A DNA stretch of 64,000 nucleotides from Alloteropsis semialata (taxonomy: Eukaryota; Streptophyta; Magnoliopsida; Poales; Poaceae). The notes under the pieces were generated by a model. It saw nothing but the letters and a program-made list of their open reading frames with translations, was not told the DNA's origin and ran no database searches. The translations under genes and the position numbers were made by a program. Below, piece by piece: positions 22,145 to 33,147 of the stretch (the first letter of the stretch is position 1; each line of letters starts with the position of its first letter). The DNA is taken from positions 21,974,743 through 22,038,742 of the forward strand of contig CM014270.1 in the NCBI GenBank assembly GCA_004135705.1. Reading direction: 5' to 3'.

Positions 22145-24039
22145 CACTACTACTACAAAATAATTTTCACTGGCGGTCCGTAACCTATTTTCAAAACCGG
22201 TTTTGTAAAGTGACGCTAATCAAGTGGTTGTGAAAATCCGATTTTCACAGCCGGTTTTTAACCACCTGTGAAAATTATTTTCATAGTCGGAACCACCAGT
22301 GAAAATAGATTTTCACAGCGGTTTTGGAAAAAAAGGCTGTGAAAATAATTTTAAAAACCAAAAATTAAAAATCAAATAAAAATATTAAATGGGTGACAAA
22401 AATTAACCACATGAGAGGCCACCAACCATGAACTACTCACCATCACCACCAACGACACAATTTTTTGCACTTGCTGCATTCTCCATAATTCGAACCCGTA
22501 ACTAGGGATGAAAATGGTAGGGATATTTTCTGTCCGTCCGACCGAGGGGGTTTACATGCTAAATGAATAGTCCGATATTCAGATTCGGAGATTCAATATC
22601 CGATTGGTATCCGAATCCGGATACCCAAAGTTGGATATTTCTTATAAATATGTAACATATATGAATATCCATTCTATATCCGACACATTTTACACTATCC
22701 GTATCTGAATTCGAATCGAGAAAAAAATAAATATTTGTATCCATATTCATGCATATCCATTCGTATCCGATCCATTTTCATCCCTACCCATGACCACTTG
22801 CTTCGCGCATAGTTACCCTTACCACTGCACTACACCATTACTTGTGACTCAATAAGTGATGCACACTTTTTATATTAACCGTGCCAATTTTTTATAAAAT
22901 TCTAGAGGCCACACATCCAATTAGGTTGATAATTTTTGTGGTAGTTCCTTACATGCACTTGCTTCCAAGAAAAGTACCAAAAAATAATATAAAAATAAAA
23001 AATAGTTGACGAAAATTTATTTATAAGTGCTAAAAATTCATTTAATTCATAAACAATAGCAAATCATTTCAAAAAAACTCCTAAACTCCTCCACGGCAAC
23101 TTATATGTAGTATAACACATGTAAAATAATATTTGTATGCCATATAGGCAAAAATAAGTTTTTGGATGTACAAATATCACAGTTTGCCTTAAGTGTGAGA
23201 GATGTATGTGTTTATGAACAATGTATAGTTTAATTTTTCTTAAAATGCGTTGAATTTTTTATGCAAGGATATACACCTATGACAATTTTTATAATTTTTG
23301 AACAAGTTTTTTATATTATTATTATTACAAATAAGGAGTAAATTAAAGTGTGAATTATCCATAGCAAACCTATTGACTTTTCATATATTTTTCAGGATTT
23401 GATCTAAACTAGACCATATATCCTTAAATACTATTTTTCTAATATTTGGTAAGATCTGTTAAGAGGCACGTAGTTCAAATAAGAATTACTAAGAATAAGT
23501 ACCTAGAAATTTCTTTATTAGTTAGAAAATAGAAAATTATTTCAAAAAAAATCCAAAACCCCTCCATGTCAACATATATGTGATATAATACATTTTAAAA
23601 TTATGTCCATATAATATGAGCAAAAATAACATTTTAGGGTTTGCAAACTAATTGATGTTGCACTTCTTTTGTTAAACGTTTCGAATCTTTATGATTTTTT
23701 TAGGACCACACCTTAGATTCGATTGGGCTGAAATTTTTTTGGTTGTCTCTTGTGTGCTCCAAGTTCAATAATAATATCAAAAACATAAAATAAAAATAAA
23801 AAATTTATGTGCACTGTAGCTTAGAACAAACTGTAAAAATGGATTTTCACCGGCGATTAGTGGCTAGAATCGGCTGTGAAAATGGATTTGATTTTCACAG
23901 CCGATTCTAGGCACAAACCTGCTGTAAAAATAATTTTTATAGCTGGTCTACTTACTAACCGGCTGTGAAAATCTATCAGTGCCACTTTTTAAAAACCGGT
24001 TGTGAAAATAGTGACTAGAAAAATGGATTTTGAAGAGTG
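22145..24039. mobile_element. Non-autonomous CACTA element (left arm copy)
   Basis: 1895 bp starting CACTACTACTACAAAA and ending AGAGTG, with a 3-bp ATA duplication (22142-22144 and 24040-24042). Subterminal regions contain many inverted copies of a 'ccggctgtgaaaat' motif (e.g. near 22200, 22250, 23850, 23960), typical of CACTA transposase-binding arrays. It encodes no transposase. The mirror copy is at 61772-63352. Confidence 0.85.
22503..22786. mobile_element. hAT-like MITE inside the CACTA element
   Basis: 284 bp with inverted ends TAGGGATGAAAATGG / CCATTTTCATCCCTA and flanking 8-mers cccgtaac and cccatgac. Each is one change from the perfect 8-bp duplication still visible around the mirror copy (gtcacggg at 62891 and 63183). 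Open frames within it are repeat artefacts. Confidence 0.8.
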
Positions 24040-24329
24040 ATAGGATCCTTTGACGAGGCTACCCTTCTTACTCCCAGGTCCTCTTAATTGGTTGCTAGAC
24101 TTTACATTGATTGCTTTTGTTTCATTTACCTTGAAAATACTCACGCCTTTTGAAGTTTTATAAATCATGAACTAATTCAGAGTATAATTTCCTAAGCGTC
24201 TCTGTTGCATAATAGGTACTGGATATCGAGGCAACTCTTGGAAATAATAGGACTTGCTAGGAAACATAAATAGAGCAAAGAAAACCTTGCAAGATTTTAT
24301 AAAAATATCATTTATTATCATGGTTTGTT

Positions 24330-24515
24330 TTATTTAAATAAACTTGGGATAAAAGGGAATGATTTGTGGGACTTGGCTTCTTCAATGTTTTGTTCGTTTA
24401 GTATCTCTTCTTCGTAATCTGGATCGTCAAACTCATTCCTGATATCGACGTCTTCTACATAATCGTAGTTAAATATAAGAAAACAATCAAGCAAATGGGC
24501 CAATACATCAAACAT
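24330..24515 (-). CDS. Small acidic open frame, unknown
   Basis: A 61-codon frame starting MFDVLAHLLDCFLIFNYDYV and rich in Asp/Glu after residue 20 (EDVDI, FDDPDYEEEI). The same frame is kept at 61287-61472 in the other arm with three residue changes and no indel. I do not recognise it. It could be an exon of a transposon gene, as several grass transposase genes have an acidic start of this kind. Retention of the frame may only reflect the high identity of the arms. Confidence 0.3.
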   Translation of the reverse strand: MFDVLAHLLDCFLIFNYDYVEDVDIRNEFDDPDYEEEILNEQNIEEAKSHKSFPFIPSLFK

Positions 24516-24607
24516 GGGTTAAAATAGCAGAAAAGAGGTTTAGGAGGCTTGGGTTATTTTCTAGAATTTTTTTGGGATTTATTGGAATTGTTTCCTTTTT
24601 TTGTTAC

Positions 24608-25161
24608 TGTCGGAGTTCTAGTCCGGCAGTCCACCCGGGGGTACCCAGATGGTTGATTTGTAGGCAAAGGGAGATCGCTGGACTAGGGAGCTCGAGGTAA
24701 CACAAGGACACAGGGATTATACAGGTTCGGGCTACCCGGAGGTATAATACCCTACGTCCTGTGCTCGGGGGTCTTGTATTAATCTGCTCGGCGAGTTCCG
24801 GAGAACAGCGGCGAGCTCTTGGTTACATGCGTGGAGGTCTGATTGAATGATCTAAGGGGGTCGACCTAGGCTGCCTTATATAGGCTGGCGGCCTAGGGTT
24901 TACAAGTCGGTTATCTCTAATTATGGTCCGGCTCAAATCAGGAAACTAATCCAAGTCGGTTACAATATAATCTCCGTGATCTCAGGGCGGGATCTGGACG
25001 AATCACCGAATGCCTTACGGGCTAAGTCTTCTCCAATCTTATCCATCAAGTCGGGGATCCTCGTGGGCCGGCCTGGGGTCGGCCCACATCCTTGTCAGAC
25101 GTGGGCCCAGGCCGACTACATATCCGGTCGGTAGTGGGCCCAGGGGTACCCATATCCCACA
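24608..25161 (-). repeat. Tat-like element 3' LTR
   Basis: 554 bp. A minus-strand TATA box (tatataag) lies at 24875-24882. The sequence internal to it (25162-25172, minus GCTCGGGGACT) is the polypurine tract. Confidence 0.95.
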
Positions 25162-25172
25162 AGTCCCCGAGC
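25162..25172 (-). other. Polypurine tract
   Basis: GCTCGGGGACT on the minus strand, adjoining the 3' LTR. It differs by one base from the GGGGGCT form of other elements in the window, and the element's own tandem array carries this same GGGGACT form. Confidence 0.7.
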
Positions 25173-25728
25173 AACGTGCAGGCGCGTGTCGGACTGTCGA
25201 TGAAGAAACGAAGCCTTCCAGGTCGGCTGAAGCATCTTGGTCGGCAGGCCGACGCAAGGGTGGGCGGTGCTCAAAAAAGAAAACCGCAGGCCATCCGGGG
25301 ATGACCCTGGGCGGACCTGGGGCAGAGCCTCGAGTGGCGTAGCGCCGAGTCATGGCCAAGGTCGGGCGCCGAGGAGCTGCACCACTTGGGAAAAGTGACA
25401 CATCCTGATGGGGCATATGGAGGGTGATGCAAGGAGCCCTCCATATGGAGTAGTCTCCGAGCATTGGGCCGACTAGAAAAGTCAGGCTAATGGCCAAGAA
25501 AAGGATCTCCATGCTTCGGGGCAGTCAGGCCGCCCAAAGGATAAGCTTTGCCAGAAGAGTCGTGACAAGAACAGGGTTCACGTGAATGCACAGAACACTC
25601 CCGTGGTCGGATGAAGCCGAAGGCGATAAGTGCGGGCTGAGCACCTCGAAGAGAGGAGCTGCTGCGTGGCACAGAGCTCACGCGCTGAACAGTGCAACCA
25701 GGGTCACATGTTATCGTTTAGCTCGGAG

Positions 25729-25740
25729 CTATAAATATAC
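25729..25740 (+). promoter_or_regulatory. Plus-strand TATA-like promoter candidate
   Basis: 'gctataaatata' followed by 'caccaaggcgctgagccttg'. It is oriented toward the plus-strand gene at 26996-30276 but lies about 1.2 kb upstream. A weaker 'ggggataaatcgg' near 26825 lies about 170 bp upstream of the first plausible ATG. Either could drive antisense transcription. Confidence 0.4.
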
Positions 25741-26343
25741 ACCAAGGCGCTGAGCCTTGCGGTCATTAGAAGAGAGGCATAGCAACCACCTAGCTTGAAG
25801 AATGTTGGGGACTTCCACCTGGATTCATCCTCTAGGGATGAATCATGGGGACTTGATAGCCTGGTGCTAGAAGAGTGCTTGCGAAGATCCTGAGGTGTTG
25901 ATTAGCGTCTGAATGCTATCCCATTCACCCCTGCATTCCCATATGACGAGGGCCATGTGGGGTGAAATGCTTTGTAGAGAAAGGGATACCCGGAGGCATT
26001 CGCTAACAGCCCTCTATTGGTGCTGTCCCGTCGACGGCTGCAGTGGTGCTACAAGAGAGCTTGCGAGGAGCTCATGTGGGCCAAGCTTGCTACGGATGCA
26101 GCACTAGGCGCAGGGACGAGTGCCCCAGGCCGTCATCTTGACGGTTGATGTGTTTGATTCTTGTAACCGGCCCTTTGACCGGCTCCCTTTGTAATTTGTA
26201 ATCCTTGTATTGAATCTTTTCTCCTTTTCGTTTCTTATAAACGCAATATCTGTGTCCCTGGACCCGGGGGTCAAGAGAGGCGTCATAGGTTCATACAATA
26301 GTAACAAGTTACGGAGTCTTCTTGGTTGACGTGCCGAGGCACC

Positions 26344-26710
26344 GAGTCCTGAGACCCATTGACAGGAGTCAAGAGCGCCGAATCCCTAAGGACCGGAGCT
26401 GGCCGAGTCCGGAGACCCATTGACCGGAGTCAGGAGCGCCGAGTCCCCGAGGTCGGGGCTGGCCAAGTCCGGAGACCCATTGACCGGAGTCAAGAGCGCC
26501 GAGTCCGAGGGTCGGGGCTGGCCGAGTCCGGAGACCCGTTGACCGGAGTCAAGAGCGCCGAGTCCCCGAGGGTCGGGCTGGCCGAGTCCGGAGACCCGTT
26601 GACCGGAGTCAAGAGCGTCGAGTCCCCGAGGGTCGGGGCTGGCCGAGTCCGGAGACCCGTTGACCGGAGTCAAGAGCGCCGAGTCCCCGAGGGTCGGGGC
26701 TGGCCGAGTC
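26344..26710 (-). repeat. 59-60-bp tandem array
   Basis: About six copies of a unit with 'gagacccgttgaccggagtc' and 'gagtccccgagggtcgggg'. On the minus strand most units contain CTCGGGGACT, matching this element's polypurine tract. The open frames crossing the array on both strands are artefacts. Confidence 0.9.
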
Positions 26711-26995
26711 CTGCAGCAAAAGAGCCATTGGCGCGCGGAGAGCCGTTGGCCCGCAGTTAACGGGACTTCCGCGGATTCCGTCCGTTAGTTACGGCGCCGT
26801 TAGGGTAATTCGGATCGGCGGAAGGGGATAAATCGGATCTGTTCACCGGCGGCTTTTACCACAGTTACTTTTCCAAATCGAGAAGCATTCCGCGCCTTCA
26901 CCGCCGCGTAGCGCCGCCATAGGAGCGATTCGCCCGCCACCACTTCGCCGCCACCGCCGCTACTTGTCTGCATCGTGTCTGAGTGCCTCGGCGGC

Positions 26996-29900
26996 GATGG
27001 CGGACTCGAGGGAGACATTGAGGACGCCGACATCGGGGGAGGAGGTGCCGCCGGCGACGGAAATGGTGGACGCGGGCATTTCCGCGGCCTCGGTGAAGGT
27101 AACATGGAGAAGAAGGTGACGCCCTCCGCTGGCCAGTCTGGGGCCGCGGGGGACGCCGCCGCCCACGAAGGCGACAATGCTGATGCGCCGACGACCGCCG
27201 CCGGGGCGGACGCCAAGGGAAAGGGGGTGGCCCCAACGGAGGAGTTCCCGGAGCTGACCTCCGTGCTCGCGGGAGTGCCATCCCAAGAGCCGGCCTGGGG
27301 TCAATCCTCCGTAACGGAGGAGAGGCTCCAGGATATGGTTCGTCGCGGCGTGCTCGGGCCGCGGGAGATCTTGCAGTGGCGACCCGCCGGCGATGATGCC
27401 CGGCCATGGGAGCGCTCGGAGACAGAGATGGCCGTCTTCGCGCCATTCTTCGAGCGTGGATTTGGATTGCCCACGGGGGACTTCTTCCGGGGTTTGCTGC
27501 ATTTCTACGGGGTTGAGATGAGTCACTTGAACCCCACCTCCATTCTGTCAATTTCAGTCTTTATCCATCTGTGCGAAGCTTTTCTTGGGATCCCGCCACA
27601 TTTCCCGTTGTGGCGGCGCTTGTATCGGATGAAGATCATCGGGGAAGGTTCCGGGAAGGGTCCAGCTAGGATCACTGGAGGGCTGGGTTCTCGTTGAGGG
27701 TCGGCATGTCCAGGAGGTATTTTGTCCTGGATATGAACGATTCCAACAAAAACTGGAGGCAAGAGTGGTTCTATGTCGCGAACCATCCCCCTGCTCTGCC
27801 TGCCCGGACTGGCCACCGGCCAGAGAAGAAGGACTCCTGGGATTCGCAGCCGGAGGGCAAGGAGCTGCAAGAAGCCGAGGAGCTGCTCGGGTTGATTGCC
27901 GAGCTGAAGGAACGAAAGTTGACTGCCGTGGCTGTGATGATATCCTTCGTGCGGCGGTTGACCCAGCCAATCAAGGATCGGGTGCATCCTGGGTTCGAAT
28001 TTTCGGGGGGCAATGATCCGACCCGGGAGCAGATCCGGACGGTGTCTATCCCGGAGACTTGTGAAAGGATCTCCGGCTTCATGCACGGCAGGATCTATAA
28101 TGAGGGCACGCCGATGCCCTTTTCGTTGCATAACCCTCCTCCAGCGGTCAGTTCTCTATTTCCTTGTATGTTGCGTCGCTGACTGTTGAGTTGCTGGGCG
28201 TTTGATGAACTTTACCCTTATTTGTGCTGTGCCATTGTCTTGCAGGAGCGGGCGACGAAGTACTTCAGCCCGGCGCCCCTGCCTGAGGGTACTGTCCGGG
28301 TGGAGAAATTGATGACGGTGGAGGAGGCGTCCAGGACTTCTCAAGTCGTGGACGAGGGACAGGCCGCCTGGGAGGTGGCCGACTTCATCTCGGCTCCCCG
28401 AGACGAGGCGGGGGATGACCCGGTGGCCCAGGTGCTTGGCGGGCTGGGGAGGCCATTGCGTCAAGCCGTACGCAAGCTGACGCCATCCCAGGTGGCGGCT
28501 CGAGAGGGGTCCCCCAAGCCGTCTCAGCTGGGGCAGGCCGCGCGGGCCGAGGCCGAGGCGCGGCGGAAGAGGAAGGCGGCGAGTGACGCGGGAGGTGGCG
28601 CCGGCGGGTCTCCTGCGGAGCTTGAGCCAGAGCAGCCCACGCCGGAGACTGCAAGGGGCCAAGGGGGCCTGTTTGCTCAACCGGCGTTGTGGGCAGACGC
28701 GACCCTGCTGCCGAGTCGGACACCTCCGCAGGTGCTGCGGGGTGTGCAGTTTAAGCGTCCACGCAAGGGCGGGTAAGTTGCGTTAACAACCCAGTATGTT
28801 CTCGATGAGCCGGTCTTGAATTGTTGGAATATTGGATGCAGGCCCGGGAGCCAAGTGGGGGTCGGGGCAAGGCGCCGCCAAGTCGGCCTGCCGCCACGGG
28901 GCAGGGTCGGGGTCCAGCACAGCCTTGGTCGTGCTGGAGCAGGTGCCGGTCGGCATGTCAGGGCCGCCGCACCCACCGAGTCCTCCGCGCGTCACAGGGA
29001 TGGGTGACCCGGTAGAGGATCTTCAGGCCGGAGCGTCCGCGGTGCCTCTCGAGGAAGAGGCCCCAGAGGGCCGCACGTGATAGAGCCGGCTAGGAGTCCT
29101 CCTCCGCTTGAAGATGATGACAACCGGCTCCTTGGGGAGGACCTGGATGTCGACCCTGGTGTCCACGTGCCTCCCCAGGTGGAAGCGATCACAGCCGAGC
29201 ACGGGGGCGGGCCGCAGGCGCCAGAGCTGACTCTGGAGCAGCGGATGGAACTTGATCTCGCCGACCAAGCGAGCGAGGTTCGGAAGCTGCAGAACGTGGT
29301 CGGTGTCCTGAATCGTGTTGTACAGGTATGTCTTCCTGGCACCTTGCTGTGAGTATAAATCTTGCGTTGACCCTGAGGCCAATGAGTTGTATGACAGGGT
29401 TTCACAGCACGGGCCGCGAGGGATCTTGACTTCAGGCGGCAGGCCCTGGAGGACCGCCGAACCTTGGCGCAAATCCACACGGAGCGGGTCCGTGAAGCTG
29501 AAGCCGCCAAGGAGTACCAGATGCAGAGGGAGCGGGAACTCGCCGACCTGCAAAAGACCAACGAGGACCTCATGAAAGACATGGGTGTTCTCACCGAGGG
29601 TGAGTTCTTTGTGCTTTTCCTTGCTGATGCATCTCTCCGAGCAGCCTGTGCTCATGGGGGTTTCTTTGTAGAGGCGAGGAAGAGGGAAGCCACCCTTCAA
29701 GGGAAGGTCGACGAGCTGGCCGGGGCCAGAAAAAAGCTTGAAGACGAGCTGGCCAAGGCCAAGCATAAGCTCGAGGAGGAGGTGCGGGGGCTGAAAGCAG
29801 CCAATCTTCGCCTGGCGACCGAGTCCGAGCACCTGAAGGAGGCCAATCAGGTCCTGAAGGACGCGCATGACCAAGCCATGCATGGTGAGTTTCCCTTGCC

Positions 29901-30276
29901 GAGTCTTCTGGAGCTTTTAGGAAGTCGAAGTGCTTATGTGCATTCCTTTACAGGGCTGCGGACGGAGCTGATGGAGCTGAAGCAGGCGGCCGAGTTCAAC
30001 GCCAATTCGTTGGTGCCCGCCGAGTCAGGCCCGACGACGTTGACGTTGGTGGAGCGGCTCAGGGCCGGTCCGAACCGCGCAGCCCAGTTGATGCAGCAGA
30101 CTGCAATTGGCTTCGGGAGTCGGATACTGGCGCTATTCTGAATACACTTTTCGACGCAGGAGCTGGCTCCAATCTCCGATGGCATTCCCGAAGAACTTGC
30201 CGATGAAGAGTTCGACGGGTTAGTCAAGGAGTGTGCCCCTTTGGCCGAGGCTGTGGCAACAGAATTGGGCCTGTAA
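26996..30276 (+). pseudogene. Antisense gene of the LTR element (Transposase_28-like, coiled coil)
   Basis: A multi-exon gene opposite to gag-pol. Likely exons are 26996-28146, 28246-28772, 28842-29325, 29398-29599, 29672-29884, 29954 onward and about 30161-30276, each bounded by GT-AG. The N-terminal domain, with FAPFFERGFGLPTGDFFRGL and HLNPTSILSISVFIHLCEAFL, matches the grass family annotated as 'putative gypsy type transposon' (Transposase_28). Exons 4 and 5 form a long coiled coil (heptad-rich LAGARKKLEDELAKAKHKL). The end is EFDGLVKECAPLAEAVATEL. Frameshifts near 27100, 27690 and 29070 break it. The function of the family is not known to me. Gag-pol ends convergently about 520 bp further on. 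Homologues lie at 49561 and 52883. Confidence 0.75.
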
Positions 30277-30798
30277 AAGCAATTATAGATGTAAACTCTG
30301 CGATATTCAGATATGTATAAAATTCTAGGTTTATTTGAAGTGTTAATGAGTGGTAGTGTTATATTGGGCCCTTTTCCCTGCCGACTTGTACTTTGCGTCA
30401 CCCGACTGGCCACTGCCTTGTGCCGTTTAAGCACCCTTTTTGACCTGCTGACCACTGCTCACGGAGAGGACGGCTTACCCTGCTACACTGCTCAGCGGGG
30501 AGGCTTATGTGTAGGGGGCGCGCAGGTTGAGCGCGGAACTCAGGGTTTCACAGTTGGGGACTCGGACCAGCCGGGTTAGCTCAGTAGTCGCCGAGGGAAC
30601 ATAGGGTTGGGCAAGGACTCGGAAGTCGGAGTAAGCAGGTACTCCCCCAGGTATCGTGATGAAGGAAACATAGTCTGGGTCGGGCCCAGTCCCCGAGCAT
30701 CAGCATGTGTGCCGGGTAAGGAGTTGATAACAGGCCATAAAGTGAGGCAAAGATACTTTCATTGATATAAGACAAAGAATACATAGCTTTGTTAAATT
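30277..30798. other. Region between convergent gene ends
   Basis: Noncoding sequence between the stop of the antisense gene (30276) and the end of pol (30799). It contains one more purine-tract-like motif in the element's sense (agtccccgag near 30681). No hairpin terminator is obvious. Confidence 0.5.
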
Positions 30799-31894
30799 CT
30801 ACGGATAGAACTTGACGAGGTGCTCGATGTTCCACACGTTCGGGACGGGGTCGCCGTTAGCCCACTGGAGGCTATATGTTCCTGGCGAAACAACTTCTTT
30901 GACGATGAAGGGGCCCTTCCAGGGGGCCGATAGCTTGTGCTTGTCTTTGGTGGACATGACTCGACACAGGGCCAAGTCGCCAACGTTGAGGGAGCGTTCC
31001 CGTATGTTTTGGTCGTGGTAGCGCCGTATCTGCTGCTCGTGTCTTGCGTGCCTGACCAGTGCAGCGAGTCGATGTTCTTCTAGGCAATCGATGTCGACCT
31101 GGCGGCCGATTTCTGCTTCACCTTCCTCGTAAGTGCTGGATGCACGGAGCACCATGGGCGATGTCAGCTGGGAGGACGGCTTCGGAGCCGTATACCAGGA
31201 AGAAGGGAGTATATCCTGTTGCTCTGCTCTTCTGGGTGCGTAGGCCCCATATGACATGAGGTACCTCTTTGGCCCACCGGCCAGGGTGCTTGTTGAGTTC
31301 GTCATACATGGCTTTCTTGAGCGAGTCCTGGACCATACCATTAGCCCGCTCAACCTGGCCATTGCACCTGGGGTGCGCCGTGGAGGAGTAGTAGACGTCG
31401 ATGCAATTGTCCTGGCAGAAGTCCCAGAACTCGTGGCCTGTGAACTCGGAGCCGAGGTCGGTCACGATGCGGTTTGGGACCCCAAACCGATGGGTAAGCT
31501 CTTGGATGAACTTGGCTGCTGTGGCCGACTTGGTGTCGGTCACAACCTTATATTCGATCCATTTGGTGAACTTATCAACCGCCACCAAGATGTGCTTGAA
31601 TCCGCCCGGAGCGGTTTTGAAGGGCCCGACGTTGTCGAGTCCCCATATGGCAAATGGCCAAGATGGGGGGATGGTTCTTAGCGCCTGAGCCGGCAGGTGC
31701 TTCTGTTTCTGGAAGAACTGGTAGCCGGTGCAGCAGCGCACCAACTCTCTTGCGTCGGATAGGGCCGTTGGCCAGTAGAACCCTGCCCTGTAAGCCTTGC
31801 CGACTAGGGTGCCGGCTGCCGCGTGGTTGCTGCAAGTGCCCGAGTGGATATCTTGCAGGAGGGTGATACCTTCATCGCGGAGGACACATTTCAT
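30799..31894 (-). pseudogene. Integrase of the Tat-like element
   Basis: The N-terminal zinc region has His-His-Cys-Cys residues (IHSGTCSNH... ELVRCCTGYQ). The core has GLDNVGPF, TDLGSEF and GQVERANG, which supply the D, D and E of the catalytic triad. The GPF-like C-terminal module (APWKGPFIVKEV...YSLQWANG) is in a different frame, so a frameshift lies near 31120-31140. No chromodomain follows; the frame ends at 30799 (HLVKFYP). This is the enzyme that inserts cDNA into the host genome. Confidence 0.85.
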
Positions 31895-31965
31895 GAGTAT
31901 GCCTGTGGAGGCGGCCTTTCTATACAGGGCATCGCCGATAACAACTTAATTTGTTGCTCGCCGAG

Positions 31966-33147
31966 TTAACTTCTCGATTTCTTCCTTCGTACCCGGTGAC
32001 CAGTTCTCTGTGAGGAAAGCGATAAAGGGGCACGCCAGTCTGCTTCCACCACGAGAACTTCATTAGTCGGCGGGCCATTCGGGGGTGGCTCCGAGTCGGG
32101 CACGGGGCTACCGTCCTCAAGCATCTTGATGGACGGGGTGCGCAGGTCTTGGACGAAGACGCCGACTGGAACCTGGGCTCTGGTGGATCCTAGCTTGGAT
32201 AGAACATCGGCAGCGACATTGTCTTCCCGGAGGACATGGTGGAACTCGAGCCCATAGAAGTGGGCTTCGAGTTTGCGTACCTCTGTGCAGTACGCGCCCA
32301 TGGTTTCCTTGGTCGTGTCCCAATTCTTGTTGACTTGTTCGACGACAAGCTTGGAGTCGCCATAGCACATTAGCCGCTTGATGCCCAGCGACACCGCGAT
32401 CCAGAGACCGTGGATAAGGGCCTCGTACTCGGCCCCATTGTTGGTGGCCTGGTAGTGTATCTGAAGAACGTATTTCAGGTGCTGCCCCTCCGGGGAGATG
32501 AACAGCACTCCTGCGCCGGCTCCCTCAAGGTTGAGGGCACCATCAAAGTACATCTTCCAGTGCGTCGGCCGTTCTGCAGGGGTCGGCGTCGGGATTTCCG
32601 TCCATTCAGCCATGAAGTCGGCCAATATTTGGGACTTGATGGCCTCCTGTGGCTCGAAGTTTATGGTGTGCTCGCCGAGTTCAACGGACCACTTGACTAT
32701 GCGGCCGTTGGCATCCCTGTTGTTGAGGATGGCTCCGAGGGGGAAATTCGAGATGACTCGAATGATGTGTGCCTGGAAATAGTGGCGTAGCTTCCTGGCG
32801 GTGATCAGGAGCGTGTAGAGCAGCTTCTGAGGATGGGGGTACCAGACCTTGGACTTGCTGAGTACTTCACTGACAAAATATACAGGGCGCTGGACCTTGT
32901 ATGGGTGGCCTTCTTCTGGCCGCTCGACGACCAGGGCCGTGCTGACCACATGAGTGGTAGCCGAGATGTATAGCAAGAGCTCTTCCCCGGGGGTCGGACC
33001 CGTGAATACCGGGGGAGTAACTAGGAACTCCTTGAGGTCGGCCGGGGCCTTGCTTGCCTCAGGGGTCCAGTCGAACTTGTCTGCCTTCTTGAGGATCTTG
33101 AAGAACGGAAGTCCCTTCTCGCCGAGCTTGCTGATGAACCGGCTCAG
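31966..33147 (-). pseudogene. RT end, Gypsy RNase H and second RNase H
   Basis: The first part continues the RT thumb and Gypsy RNase H (FTGPTPGEELLLYISATTHVVS...FYFVSEVL-type block). From about residue 200 a second RNase H follows, with YFDGALNLEGAGAG, NNGAEYEALIHGL, CYGDSKLVVEQV and EDNVAADVLSKLGS, giving D-E-D-D. That is the archaeal-type RNase H acquired by Tat elements. The frame enters directly from the right-hand RT part across the nested solo LTR. The segment between 31895 and 31965 is out of frame with integrase. Confidence 0.85.

Larger units (their letters stand above)
21657..24607. repeat. Large inverted repeat, left arm, outer part
   Basis: This segment matches 61200-63668 in inverted orientation at high identity; the 61-codon frame at 24330-24515 differs from its mirror at three residues. 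It contains an LTR-like fragment, a Tourist MITE present only here, the CACTA element at 22145 and the MITE inside it. The arm is cut at 24607 by the Gypsy element and resumes at 41292. Confidence 0.9.

Noticed and set aside
22559..22750. 63-codon frame kept in both arms (also 62935-63126)
   Set aside because: Lies wholly inside the hAT MITE; conservation reflects the repeat.
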